Shown piece after piece: positions 33,946 to 45,091 of a DNA stretch of 45,091 bases. Position numbers and translations under genes: made by a program. The stretch is from Ectocarpus siliculosus (lineage: Eukaryota; Sar; Phaeophyceae; Ectocarpales; Ectocarpaceae), in NCBI GenBank assembly GCA_000310025.1, contig FN649726.1, forward strand, positions 553,490 to 598,580. Reading direction: 5' to 3'. Within the stretch, counting starts at the first letter, position 1. Every line of letters starts with the position of its first letter. A model generated the notes under the pieces. It ran no database searches and was not told where the DNA came from. It saw only the letters and a program-made list of their open reading frames with translations.

Positions 33946-36900
33946 ATGGGCTCGATCTTCAGCTGCGTGACCGAAGAGGACAAGCTCGATAAGCACGAGC
34001 AGGAGAGGCTTGACCTGCTCAAGAAAGGTGAGCTGTGAAGGACAGCGGTAGTAGCGGTTTGGCAGCAGCAGCAGCAGCAGCAGCAGCGGTTGAGGAGAAA
34101 AAGAACGTGCACATGCACTTCTCATACGGCCAAATATACATATGGCTGCCCTTGGCCGGGTTGCTTGGGCACCCTTCTGGTGCCAAGATGAGCCCACCAG
34201 GCCACGGCAGTAAACGACCCCAACGCAGATCATGGTCCTTGGACAGCAGCGAGTGCGCAGGCCAGACACAGACAAAGCCAGCGGCGGCGGTTTTTTGGCG
34301 GTGTCTTCGAACGGCAAATCACGTTCAGCACGAAAGGGGTACGCCGAACGCACGACAGAAAACAGCTATTTTAAGCGTAAGGCGATCCCCGAGATGATGT
34401 GCTATTGATGTCAATTAATCGGTGCGTGGTCAGGCACCTCTCCCCCCTCACCGTCCCGCTGGAGCAGCACGTGCTGCTGTACGGTAGCCCAGGCGTGGGA
34501 GAATGCCGAGGGCGGCAGCAAAAATCACGACTCAATCCCAGCAGCAGCAATCTCCACATTTGTGGTGGTGGTCTACAGCTAATAGTAGTACGTAGCGTAG
34601 CCGTCGGCCAGTCAGTCACTGCACTGCCGCTGCTGCGCTGCGGCTGTGGGGTGGTGCCCAGGCGCCAAGGCGCGCATAGGTGTCCCATCAGGTTTATCGA
34701 TCAAGAAGCTTCTTCTGCTCCGGCGGATGTAGCCGCCGGCCGGCCGGGCACTACAATTTGGTCCACGACTACGTACATATACCGAGAGAGGAGAGTCGAT
34801 GTCATCTGTGGATACATGCACTGCATGCATGCGTTGCATGGTTGTAGGCACAGGCCAACCGGGGATAGCGGGGCCCGCTGCAGCAGCAGCAGCGGGACGA
34901 CTGGCATCAGGAGACTTCACTTACAAAGGCGGCAGGGGTAGGAGCCAGAGAGCCGCGCTAGAAAAATATGGTGAACTTTGGAATCCCCAAAGTCTAGGCG
35001 GCTTGACCTGCCGTTCGGCGCCGGCGGTCTTTTTGCGAAACGTCGGTCGACATCTCGACATCAAAACTCGGAACCTCTTGCTTTCCGTGAATAGAAAAAA
35101 CACACGCGTGCGTGCAGTCTTCACGCCCCCGCCACACACACGACCACCCGCCATAAGGAACGGTCTCGAACGGGGCAGGAGATGCTGCTACATGTATGAT
35201 GGTGTGGCTATTCACATGTTCGTTCTAGAGAATGGTTTGAGTGGAGCTGTGGTTTGGACGTCATTGTACTCTGTACCATTAAGGAATAATAAAAACACAG
35301 AAAGACTCATTCGAGATAGATATACCCACAGCAGTCGAACGAGATGTTATAAAGTATGGCGGACAGCCGCGCCCCCCCCCCCCGTCTTCCCCGAAATCGC
35401 ACTCGCTCTGTTGTAGTCTACACACCCAGCACAGATACATACATCCAGCAGGTGGTCCTTCCCGATCGCTCGATCCAAGTTTTGCGTATGCATTCCACTT
35501 CTGATGCATTTGTTAATCCTGAGCCTTCGTTTATTCTCTGCTGTGGTTGGCCAGTTGGCCGTATCGGCGCTCTGTAGATGATAACATCGTGAGCTGTGTG
35601 TTGTTGAAATGATACTGAACAAAAAAAATCGGGACGTTGTGCCATGGTAAATGAATGTACTACAGGAGAGCGTTTCGGGAGGCGGAAGATGGTGGCCATG
35701 GGCGTGTCGCTGGGGTCGGAGCCTGCGATGGTTCGCCTCAGCGACGATCAGTCGACGGTTTCGTGGGCGAGTGCGGATGCGCCCACCTTCGGGAGCGTCA
35801 AGGTATGCAATTTTTCGATTTTTAACAACATACAAGGAAAAATAATTACAAACACAGGAGAGACTACCCCCGTTTCGTGATATACCCACAACAGTCGGAC
35901 GGTTTTTGCTGTGTTTTTGTGTGTATTTTTGCTACGAAAATGACAACTAATTATCTCGTTTTTTGTTTTTTTTTTTATGTGCTTGAGGTAAGAATTCGTT
36001 TCCTCTCCGTCCGTGGATCTCAAGTCCGGGATAAATAAATCCCGCGATAGGGTGATTGTGTGGTTGTACACACGCTTGGTCCTGGCGCGGCTTGCAGCGA
36101 TGATTCATTACCCTTGTGGGTGAGCGTTTATGGTGTTGATGGCTGCTGTCGTTGTTGGCCATCGGCGCAAGTGGCCGTTGTCGTCGCTGCTGCTGTAGTG
36201 GCCCCCTGTACCGGTCAAGGGGGGTCATGGTACTCCCGAGGATGTCCGCGGGGGGGCTAGCTGGCTTGTTGTCCGTCAACAGAAGCAAAATTCGCAGCCA
36301 TGATGATTCAATGCTTGTTGTTCGCTATGTCTTTCATATCTTCCAATGTTCCTCTCTATCCCCCGCCGCATCTTTCTCTCTCACTTTCTTTCTCTCTCCG
36401 TTCTTCTTAGGTAACCAGCGTGCAGAACGTCAAGCCTGCGGGTGCAACCGGACTGGTCTTGCTCGGCAAGGGTAACTCCAAGGAGCTGGAGCTTGAGACG
36501 GCTGACGCAGCCACCAGGGATTTATGGGTGAGTACCCGAAGAGGGAGACGGGGTGAAAAGTGATAGTGACACTTGGTGGCATGGATAAGACACGCGAACA
36601 TATTTGAAGGGGGGGGCAGGAGGCCATAACGTTAGGTGGGGGGCACACGGATGCGGCGAGAAGGTGGTGGGGTGGGATACTGCCAGAACCCTTGACGTAA
36701 TGTTTTGGCGAGACGGGGGGGTCCATTGGGGGGCTTTAGCGATATGAATTTTTGTTGGCTTTTTTGGCCATTGGCCATGTCTGATCTCTCTCCCTCTATG
36801 CTTGGGTGGTGTTGGTTCTATAATAGTTTAGCCGTGCCTGATCTTTCTCGCTCTTTGCTTGGTGTTGGTTATTATTCAGCCATGTCTGACCTCTCTCTTA

Positions 36901-37803
36901 TTTAGCCATGTCTGATGTCTCTCTCTCTCTATCTCTCTCTCGCTATGTTTGTCTCTCCGTCCAGGTGATCGCCCTTCAAGAAGTGGTGGAGCGGTCGAAG
37001 ATGTCAGGGAAGCATAACGAGGCGGAACTTGAGGCTCAGGCGCAAGAACTTTCAGAGAACAAGGTAAAGGGAGTGCATAGCTGGTCGGGCGGCTTGTGTT
37101 GCTTTGCTGCCGCTGTTGACGTTGCTGTTGCTGCTGCTGCTGCTGCTCCTACGGTTGTTGCTATAATACTGTATTTTGTTAAATGGTAGTGGTGCCGATG
37201 TAGTTGGTGTTGCTGTCGCTGTGCTGCTGCCGTTGTCGTTGTTAGTGTTGTTTTAGGTGAGTACCAATTAGGTATTCGTACTGATCCGAAAGATGAGGCA
37301 ATGGAATTGCCGCTGCTCTGTTCACACGGCAAAAACCCAACAACTAGCCAAGCAAGAGAGAATTGCCCGGGGAAGGTCTAAACTAGGTACGTGCGAAACT
37401 GCTTGGATGGTACGCTTTAGCGGATGTGAGTTGAGAGAAGACATTTTATCCATACTTGAGGTTCAGCGAGACTGGCGTTGACACCACCGGCCGCGGACCC
37501 CCCCTTTTTTTTTCTCGTTTTTTCAAGAAGCCCTACGAAACCCGCGCAACAATAAAAAAGACAGAAAAAATGTGAGTTTACTTACGTGTGCGGCCCCCTG
37601 TTTTTATGAGCTCCATTACTGCCGTATTTATTTATTTTTTGTCGGATGTCCGCCAGGCGGAATATTGGGCCACCCGGCGGAAAGAGCTCCACGATGTGGA
37701 GGCGGCAGCGGCGGAGAGAAAAAAGAAGTACGCCGGGGCCGGGATGCAGTTCACCGCCCAAGCCTTGGCGAACAAGAGCGGCAGCTTTAAGTCGCAAGGT
37801 TAG
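33946..37803 (+). CDS. PH-like domain protein with possible N-myristoylation
   Basis: Five plus-strand exons with matching phases: 33946-34027, 35666-35802, 36411-36527, 36965-37063, 37657-37803 (stop TAG), giving 193 aa. The start MGSIFSCV has Gly2 and Cys7, suggesting myristoylation with possible palmitoylation. Residues about 30-125 look like a small PH fold: basic start (ERFGRRKMVAMG), beta-strand-like segments (SVKVTSVQNVKPAG, TGLVLLGKGNSKELELE) and a closing helix with the typical Trp (TRDLWVIALQEVVERSK). A charged coiled-coil-like helix follows (EAELEAQAQELSENK; EAAAAERKKKYAGAG). A membrane-associated adaptor is an inference; no ligand can be assigned. The exon 5 end also offers a donor (CAAG/GTTAGC at 37798), so the protein may continue into downstream exons. 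Confidence 0.78.
34060..34092. repeat. (AGC)n microsatellite
   Basis: About ten AGC/CAG units at the start of intron 1 of the PH-like gene. Confidence 0.85.
36774..36935. repeat. Degenerate repeat ahead of a splice acceptor
   Basis: Four units of the form GCCATGTCTGATCTCTCTC occur in the second half of the intron between exons 3 and 4 of the PH-like gene. They end in a CT-rich tract that leads into the acceptor at 36964. They may supply the branch/polypyrimidine region. Confidence 0.65.
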
Positions 37804-37903
37804 CTTTGCAGGAAGGGGGGGGTTGTGGTGTTTGACCCGCGTACATGTGGTGTGTGTGTCTATGCCAGAATTGCGTTCTGCGTCGCCTCTTTTTTTTTGT
37901 CAG

Positions 37904-39010
37904 GTTTTCGTCTTGCACGGCGGGAGGAGGATCAGTTTGGATCCGGTCCAGTTCGCGGTCTATTTACTCGGGCAATTTGGCTCCGATTGGTCTTAACACC
38001 TGATTACGTGAGTTCTGGTTGGCCGCGTGGTCTGCGCCGTCTCTCGTGGTAGACGTAATAAATCTCTCGACCTAAGGGGCCCCGCAAACAGGATGGACGT
38101 GCTCTTCAGCCCCGCGGTCTTTACGGGGGATTCCGGGAAGGCTTGGATCTTTATACTTCTATTTCGTTCCTTCCTTCCGCTCATGGCTTCGAGTCGTGAA
38201 TGCGGCAAATAAACATTTTTCTTCATCGGTGGATCGGGGTCGACTCGGGGGGGGGTTCCGTAGTCTGGATGTTACTGGGGGGTATAAAAAGTGTTTGAGA
38301 GAGATGATGAGAGAGATGAGATGCAACCCCCGCGCAAGACCACCTTGCTTGTCTGTAGAATTGGCTTGTGCGTCTGCGATATAGACGTGCAGCTCGTTCG
38401 AGAGTGTTACGCCGGTACATGTGCACACCCACCCGCATTCCGCTTGAAGGTTCCCCATGAAACCTGGTTCTCATTTGTAGATTTAGGGCATATCCCTGTT
38501 TTGCGTCGTGAAAGACATGAGCCACCCTGCTGATATATTTGACTCGTTTTGTGGGGTCTTACCCCTTACAGTTTTTGCGTTGGGGAAGTATGGGGGTAGC
38601 ATGTTGCGGGGAGGGCTTCCATTTTAGGTCGCCGGGGGGGATATGTCACATCCCGCACAGGGGGCAAAAACGCCAGGTAATATGGGAATGTTGTAGTAAC
38701 GCTAGACTGGCCTTGTTGCATAGTTTTTTGGATGCGGAGGATGTTGTGAAATGGTGCCCGCTCGGCTTTTGTAGACGATTTTCTTGACGCTCGCGCCCCG
38801 CTTGCGAGAAGGATCGATGCTCGAGCAGAGAGCACGGCAGAGGCAAGCTTACGGAGCATGGAGGTGGCTAGACAAAGAAAGTTTCAAGGAAGGGATGGGA
38901 TTTGGAATGGGAAAGGGTGCCCCGACATTCTGCTTGCCCGGGACACCAGCATAGCCAGCAAGGACAACATACACATGCGGCGAGAATTCCACAGCAGTTG
39001 CCAAGTGTAA
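37904..39010 (+). CDS. Possible 3' exons of the PH-like gene
   Basis: If exon 5 of the PH-like gene is spliced at 37798, two further exons fit in phase: 37904-37945 after a strong acceptor (TTTTTTTTTGTCAG), and 38775-39010, ending in TAA. Together they would extend the protein to about 284 aa with a charged helical tail (FRLARREEDQFGS, then DARAPLARRIDARAESTAEA and RSMEVARQRKFQ). The donor of the 42-bp exon (GTCCAG) is weak. Another exon-like segment at 38081-38212 (GPANRMDVLFSPAVFTGDSG) is not explained by this model. Confidence 0.35.
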
Positions 39011-42000
39011 GGAGGGATAGAATGATGAGACAGCCCCCTTGGCTTGCGGTGTTCCGCCTTTGGGGAAGGAAGACGTCATGAGCGGTATATAGACGTTTTC
39101 GATTTCGCCAACAGCTTCAGCGCCGACGCTGTTCTTTTATTGTGGGAGGGTGTATACATATTTGCGGCTATACCGGTCTGTGCACCAGACCGAGTGGTAA
39201 CCTTTCGTAATTTTCCGTCGAGTATTCTATTCTAGCGCGAGCTGCGCCGAGGTAGGTTACGTTATGTTAAATGGAATGCGTTTACATTATTTATCTTGAG
39301 GAGTGCGTTGTTGGCGGGGAAAGTAGTATTCTTTGACGAGGGAAGGTACTAATTGATCTCAAAGATGGGCAGAGCCGCCCCCATAACCAGCCAGAGGGCG
39401 GGGAGTCGGGTCATTTTGCCTGCGAAAATGTTCGTCGGCCAGGAAGCCGGCGTAGCGGTGTTCTCCCTGGGTGTACGTAGCGTTGTATCGATCTGGCGTT
39501 GTAGCGTGTGTGAGCCGAGTTCCCTTTGGGGAGCTCCATGATATTCTGGCATTGTTTATGGGGCCGGTGAGGTCGCCGATGGGTAGCAATAGTACACGGG
39601 CACACGAGAGAGCTCGTTGTGACGATCTTCGCAATCTCCGACGTGTTTCTCCGTTGTCGCTGTCCTCGGTTTCTATTGGTGCGTGGGGAACGGTCCCGGG
39701 TCTGGTCGTCGTTCGCCGATTGTACTTATATCATGCAGTGGAAAGTTAATTAAAGGTTTGAGTGTTAAAATCGCTTTGTATGGGGTATTGTTAACTTGAG
39801 GTCGTACTTCATTGTTAGGCGAACAGGCCGGGTACAGAAGAACGGTCTGAAGAACGCGGCGGGGGCAGGTTGGGCGTGTTGGGCCAGCTTGCAGACAGGT
39901 TTGTCGACGGCGGCGGAGAACGGCGGAAAAGCAATGTAGGAGACCGTTCTTGAGACCGTTCTTGAGACCGTTCCTGAGAACAAACATTCCTTTCGCCCAG
40001 GCCGACGACCGGTGTGATGTTGAGGAGTGAACAAGGTCGAGCTCTGGTAGGCAGGCAGCGTAGAGCGAGATGAGCGCAAAGCTACGTTGGGAGGTGTGTG
40101 CGTATCGCAAGCGAAGAAGGGCCAACGCTGTGTAGCCCTTAGCGATCAGGCTCGTTCGTGACCGATTTACTCAGTTCAACTGCTGTGAACCCGTCCGCTC
40201 GAATGGTTTATGTATCCGGCGCGAGAACAATGGAGTGAAGAAATATCACATGAAAATCAACAAGAGTCTTGGTTTTGCTCAACTTCATGCATAGGATGCA
40301 AGACAGGATTTGAGAGAGCGCGCTTCTCTTGCACGCAGGGACTGATTGGCCGTGTGTGAAACCTCCACATCCTCTGTGTTCTCTGCATTTGATTGAGAGT
40401 AGCTAGCTCACCGATGGTTGTCTTTCCTTGCTCACCGCTTTCTTCCATGACAAAAACGTCGTGGTTACACACCGTCTCAACGGTGACGAAAGGTTCAAGA
40501 GGACCAGCACGGTTGCCTGAGGCAACAACCTGCAACCTTTTCATAAATTGGACAAAGATGGAGGTACTATTACCATGCCTTGGTCGGACCACTCGGCTTT
40601 CAACGTAAGGCGGTCATCGCCGAACAACAAAACACCACACCCATTACTACTCCTTAAGCGTTACTACCGCCGCCACAGCAAGCAGGGCTTGGTTCTTGCT
40701 CTCGCTCCGCACACCTCCGTAAACGCATTGCGAGAGGCTCAAGGGATGATTGTTGCAATGGAGACGGAGCATGACATCCGCTGGTGCATGGCGGGGAGAT
40801 TTGCTGTTATAATCGCTGTAGTACGGGTGGATGCTGTAGCAAGCGAGCTAACCCCTCCGTTATTGTTCTTCGTTTGGCCAGATGGAGTGCGCACATGTAA
40901 GCCGTTAATCGGGTTTTCAGTTTCTGATTGCGGCTTACCAAAAAAATGAAATACTACTCTGATGTCAGGTGCGTGACCCTCCTTTACTTGCTTGAACACT
41001 GGGCCGTGATATCTAAAAACCAAGTCGCGCACCCGCGGGGCGAGTGTATGCGAACTTAGCCCTTGCAGACATCCGGGTGGATCGTCGCAAAGGGAAAGGG
41101 AGCTCCGAGAGCTTCACACGAAAAAAACGTCCTATGTACTATTTGGTGAAACTCACAGAAAAAAAAAATGGAAAATCAGTGTCGGCAAGTCTTCTACCCT
41201 GCCTCGTGGCATGCCTTGCCTTCTACACAAAAGAAATTTGAAGCGGGAGGCATAATGTAGTCACACACACCCCCGTCACGGTGCCAATATTCCTCTCACA
41301 TCAAAATGCGAAGAGGCACTATTCTCAAAACATCCCACACATCACCGCCGTTCACAGCGCCACTCTTTATTCGTGTGTCTCAAACAACAGCAGGGAGAAC
41401 AGGAGTACACTCGCAAGCTGGACATTCTGGAACGGTACAGTCAACAAACTCTCATACAGATACACAAACCAAGAAACGGACAAACTATGTCGTACACGGC
41501 GTTTGCACCCTACCAAAACATCGAGGGTCTCCTCAAGTACCACGCCCAAACCTCCAAGCACAGCAGCAAAGCCGCATGGCTCTTCTTTTCACCACACCCA
41601 TAGACGGGCAGATAGCACGAAACCCAAATACGCTGTCTCGCACACACAACCCTGAGAACCAATGCAAGGTATTAGAGGCAAGAACACAACAAGGAAGACT
41701 CCATAGCACCACCGTTTGACGACCACGCAGACAAGAGTTTCTTGGGGGGCACAATGAATCACCCACGCCCCCCCCCCCCTCGACACAACGAACGGTATCG
41801 AAAACCCCTCCGTGTTCTCACAGTGACCTCTCGGTCTAAAGTTGGCCATAACTCTACCCGCGCACACCCGTGACACGACCAAACAGATATAGTTCGTGTT
41901 CGGCTGCGGTTGACGGTTACACTTTCAGTCGACGATAGAAGTTGAGCTAAGCTAAGGCCGAGGCGGCGAAATGGAGAAGGTACTCGCGACGACTGAAGAA

Positions 42001-42123
42001 TTCCCCGCCTGGTGCCCCGCGTTTCTTTCCGCGAGCAGCGGCGTTGGGGCTCCGTTTACCACTCGGCACAAAAAGCGTTCCTGGCGGTCTGTCTGTCCCC
42101 CCCCGCCCGCCTACCCTCTCGCG
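39011..42123. other. Interval with unassigned exon-like pieces
   Basis: No complete gene can be supported. On the minus strand, 40529-40436 has an acceptor (GGTTGCAG) and a donor (AGCG/GTGAGC) around GPLEPFVTVETVCNHDVFVM. A piece at about 41035-40990 (RVRDLVFRYHGPVFKQ/GTAAAG) could precede it in phase. On the plus strand, 41373-41603 has a coding-like frame (QEYTRKLDILERYSQQTLIQ; YTAFAPYQNIEGLLKYHAQT). The strands conflict, so these may be two unrelated gene fragments. Confidence 0.3.
39941..39981. repeat. 12-bp tandem repeat x 3
   Basis: GAGACCGTTCTT repeated three times with one final change (GTTCCT). Confidence 0.85.
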
Positions 42124-44640
42124 CTATCGCATGCCTCCCAGGAAGTTGGATCTCATGAGCCTCCGGTATTGCTTCACCGAGACCGCAAACAGGGCCAGTA
42201 CGACGGCAAGCACCACGAAGAAGGGTAGCCGGTATCCCGTGTTCTTCTTGAGCAAGGATTCCATCGAGTCCCCGGTCTTTTCGGGAAACGCAAAAAAAAT
42301 AAAAACGCAAAATAAAATCGGGAAAACAATAGGGCAACAGCACGGGAGTCGTGGGGGGAGAGGTGTCAATGTTTCAAGAGCGAGTTGGTGAAAGTACGTT
42401 GGGTTCGTCGCACCCGAATCGCCATCCACGTCGCCTGCGACAACAACATACGTAAATATCATCAATCCTACACACGCGCGCGCAACGCCAGTGGGACGGC
42501 GCGTGCCAACTATGTAGCTGCCTCGTGCGTCACAGCAAGTCAGTCTTCCAGAGCCAGGTTACAATCCCCCCCTTCCCCCCCCCCGGTCGTCAGTTTTGTA
42601 AAGCTAGAATCGTCCTGAGGTGTCAGCGTCCCAAGTCTACTACACCGAACGATTCCTTGGCAACACGTGCAGCGAGTGATGCCGGCCGGTTCGAACGATT
42701 GTCGGTCATGGCAAAATTTAGCACCGGTACCATCACAGCGGTGGTCCCCATATATATGGCGGTCCCGAATAGAGCGGTTTCCGAAACATCGCGGGAAAAA
42801 CACCCCTTGGAGCAACAGCCAATACACGTCTACATTGGTATTCAGGGAGCTTCCCCCCGATAGCGCGGGTCCCCATATAGATAGCGCCCGCTTAGCAGTT
42901 CAGAAATTTAACCTCGAAAAATTCAAAAGCCCGGTTAAGAAGCCCTACAATAAAACCAATATAGCGGTCATTCGTAGCCTCGGCCGAGACCAGAGGTTGT
43001 GAAGTGCGGGTGCTATCTGCAAAACGCGGTTGTCCTTGTCTGCCACTACACCGCGATATATCGGGACCACCAGCGCGACCGGCGGCATCAACTGCAACAA
43101 CACGGCAGCAAAACCACCGCCGGCACCGACGACAAACATTACCGACGGCAAATAGCACCATCATCAAACAACCGCACCTCGCCAGACCACAATTCCTTCG
43201 CCACCGAGAGGCGGTTTTCCAACGTAGGCGTTGCGTTTTTCGTGACCCTGGACTCGATGTCCTTCACGCGCCTGTTCAACTGAGAGAACACCTAAAAATC
43301 GACGTGCGGCAAGGCAGGATTGGGGGGGTACTCAAATCCTGGAAGCCAGGGGAGGGGCGGTCGTGACATCATTGGTGCATGGGGTACATTTTTTTCAAGC
43401 TATTGAGTAGTTGGGGAAGAGACGGCGATCATTTCAAAACACGCGGGGCAAACCCTACAAAGGAGGGGGGTCCTCAGATGCTTCGAGCCACGAGGGGGGG
43501 GGGGCTTGTAGTTTTAAATGTCATTGATGCATTCGGTGCCAACTTTTTATGTTTTTGTCTAGGAGGGGAAGACACGCGGAGTCTATTTACGAAACACCAG
43601 AACGACGACAACGAAACCAGTATCAAAATCAAGAGCAACGTTTGACTAACCTCGGTGCTGATGTCCTTTTCCAACTTCGTGATACGGCTCTGCATGTTAT
43701 CGTTGACATCGGCCAGCTTGTCTACGGAGTCCTTGAGGACCCGCTCCACCTTTTGACACGAAACAAAGCGCACAACAAAACAGAGCACGAACGGTAGGGA
43801 GCACACGCGACGACAAAACGAACGGTTGGAGGAGGAAAATATGCTATTGAGGTGAACAAACGCCGAATTTTGCGCAGGTTTTCAGAACAACAACATCACA
43901 AAAAAAACAAAAAGAGAGTCTTTGGAAGGGTGCCTCATCGACAAAAAGGTTCTTGCTGCCAACGACGCACGCACGGTACCGTGATGCACCTAGTGCGGGG
44001 CCCCAACCCCTCATTCTACCGTCACTATTAATAGAACATATGGAGCCCCTATCCTCACAGTGCTTAACGCCCCACTCGTGGTTGTGCTGTAGTTTGTCTT
44101 CGACCTCCACCCCCCCCTCCCCTCGTCACCATAAAAAAGTGTCAAAACAGTATATTATAACAACTCGCCCCATCATCCCCCTTTTCTCTATAGCCACGCC
44201 TTTCAACCTCCTCCCACTTCGTCAAGAAAATAAAACTGAAATAAAAAGTGGCGTAGAAACCCCCCCTTGTTACTCGTGCTCGAGGCGTATCTCTACGCCC
44301 CCTCCCCAACAACACATACCACGCACCCTTTTGTAGACTACACAAAGACTCCCCCCCCCCTCGTTTCTCCCCACCGCATCGAAGCCGTGCTCGAGGTGTG
44401 CCTTTCATCCCCCCAATAAAACAACATCAAACAACGCTCCCCCTCTCTTTTATCCTCACCGCATCGAACTCGTGCTCGAGGTGTGCCTTGAAGGCGTACA
44501 TGCGTTTCTTCTTGCGCTCGGCCAAATCCGCTTCCGGGTTGTCCTCCTCCACGTCCCCATCCACCTTCTTCGCGTCGAAGGCATCGCTCTTCTCGGTGTA
44601 CACCTGGCGTTCCATTTGTTCCAGAAGGGAGGGCGTTCCG
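42124..44640 (-). CDS. Type I membrane protein, L-type lectin cargo receptor-like (3' part)
   Basis: Four minus-strand exons, GT..AG with matching phases: 44640-44460, 43749-43651, 43291-43178, 42276-42124 (stop TAG), giving 182 codons of the C-terminal part. They encode an acidic/basic segment (EEDNPEADLAERKKKRMYAF), a coiled-coil stalk (ERVLKDSVDKLADVNDNMQS; QSRITKLEKDISTE; FSQLNRRVKDIESRV), a membrane helix (PFFVVLAVVLALFAVSV) and a short basic tail ending NFLGGMR. Stalk, single helix and short tail in this order fit ERGIC-53/VIP36-type lectins that carry glycoproteins between ER and Golgi. The lectin domain is not in readable sequence, so the family call is an inference. The tail lacks the KKxx or FF ending of ERGIC-53. 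The upstream exons fall beyond the poly-G run into the degraded contig end. Confidence 0.72.
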
Positions 44641-44655
44641 CTATGTGTATGTGTG

Positions 44656-44675
44656 GGGGGGGGGGGGGGGGGGAG
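44656..44675. repeat. Poly-G run
   Basis: About 18 consecutive G after a GTGT stretch. On the minus strand it is the C tract about 16 bp before the acceptor of the exon at 44640. Confidence 0.85.
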
Positions 44676-44749
44676 TCATCGAAACCCTATTTACGTCTTC
44701 TCGGTTGGACCTTTCAATGAATGGGGCGGGGGAAACGGCCCGGGAAACC

Positions 44750-45091
44750 CCCTAACCCCCCGGGTGTAAAACAAAAAAAAGGAAAAAAAGGGGAACTTCG
44801 GGGGGGGGCCAGGGGGAACCAAAAAGGAAAAAAAAAAAGGGGGCCCCTTCCCCCCCGGGGGGGTTTTCCTCCCCAAAACCTTAAAAGGTAACTACCCCCC
44901 CCCCCCCTTTTAAGGGAACAAAAAAACCCCCCAAAAAACAAAAAAACCCCCCTTTAAAAAAACCCTGCCCCCCCCCAAAAAAAAAACCCTTCCCAAGAAA
45001 AAAAACAACCCCAAGGGAAAAAAAAAACCAAGGGGAAAAAAAAAAACCCCCTGCCCCTTAAACCCCCCCCCCCCCTCCCGAAAACCGGGAA
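44750..45091. other. Low-quality contig end
   Basis: Dense short homopolymer runs of A, C and G with hardly any complex sequence, as at the left end. It probably contains the 5' part of the lectin-like gene in unreadable form. No feature is called. Confidence 0.75.

Noticed and set aside
40257-40592. 111-codon minus-strand frame as a complete gene or transposase fragment
   Set aside because: No catalytic motif is visible and a good acceptor and donor lie inside it, so at most an internal exon is supported.
1-45091. CRISPR arrays, operons, ribosome binding sites, rRNA
   Set aside because: No spaced identical repeats or rRNA-like sequence were seen, and the intron-rich structure shows a eukaryotic nuclear genome, where operon and Shine-Dalgarno calls do not apply.

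Overview
The window reads as nuclear DNA of a complex stramenopile, most likely a brown alga such as Ectocarpus. The genes are broken into many small exons (about 20-450 bp) by introns of roughly 65 bp to 1.5 kb with standard GT..AG borders. Coding sequence is GC-rich at third positions and full of poly-Gly/Ala/Ser/Arg tracts, and CAA/CAG microsatellites sit in introns. The organism call is an inference. Both ends (about 1-260 and 44,750-45,091) are homopolymer-rich, low-quality sequence, and there is a 100-N gap at 20,055-20,154, so this looks like a draft contig.

Layout, left to right. (1) 1,199-8,233, minus strand: a nine-exon gene for an unrecognised protein of about 384 aa, reconstructed by hand with every splice phase matching. 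(2) About 9,418-13,506, minus strand, possibly reaching 15.4 kb: a chain of small exons for an unrecognised protein with one membrane segment; part of the chain is phase-consistent and part is unresolved. (3) 15,668-31,272, minus strand: a 16-exon homologue of TRAPPC10/TRS130, the large TRAPP II tethering subunit. It is recognisable from N- to C-terminus but inflated to about 1,900 aa by low-complexity insertions. (4) 33,946-37,803, plus strand, perhaps continuing to 39,010: a small PH-like protein with an N-terminal Met-Gly that could be myristoylated, followed by a charged helix. (5) 42,124-44,640, minus strand: the 3' part of a type I membrane protein with a coiled-coil stalk, resembling an L-type lectin cargo receptor (ERGIC-53/VIP36 type); its 5' part runs into the bad contig end.

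Where identities can be proposed (TRAPPC10, and more weakly the lectin-like receptor), they point to the early secretory pathway. As eukaryotic neighbours they need not be co-regulated. TRAPPC10 and the PH-like gene are divergently arranged across about 2.7 kb.

The most unusual signal is a recurrent block of about 45 bp, present at eight sites in six introns of two genes. It always lies on the transcribed strand, usually just before the C-rich tract and the 3' splice site, and two copies are identical over about 44 bp. The window also holds two copies of a tRNA-headed SINE-like repeat, several local tandem duplications, and an exact 14-base match to a common cDNA-cloning adaptor inside a TRAPPC10 intron.
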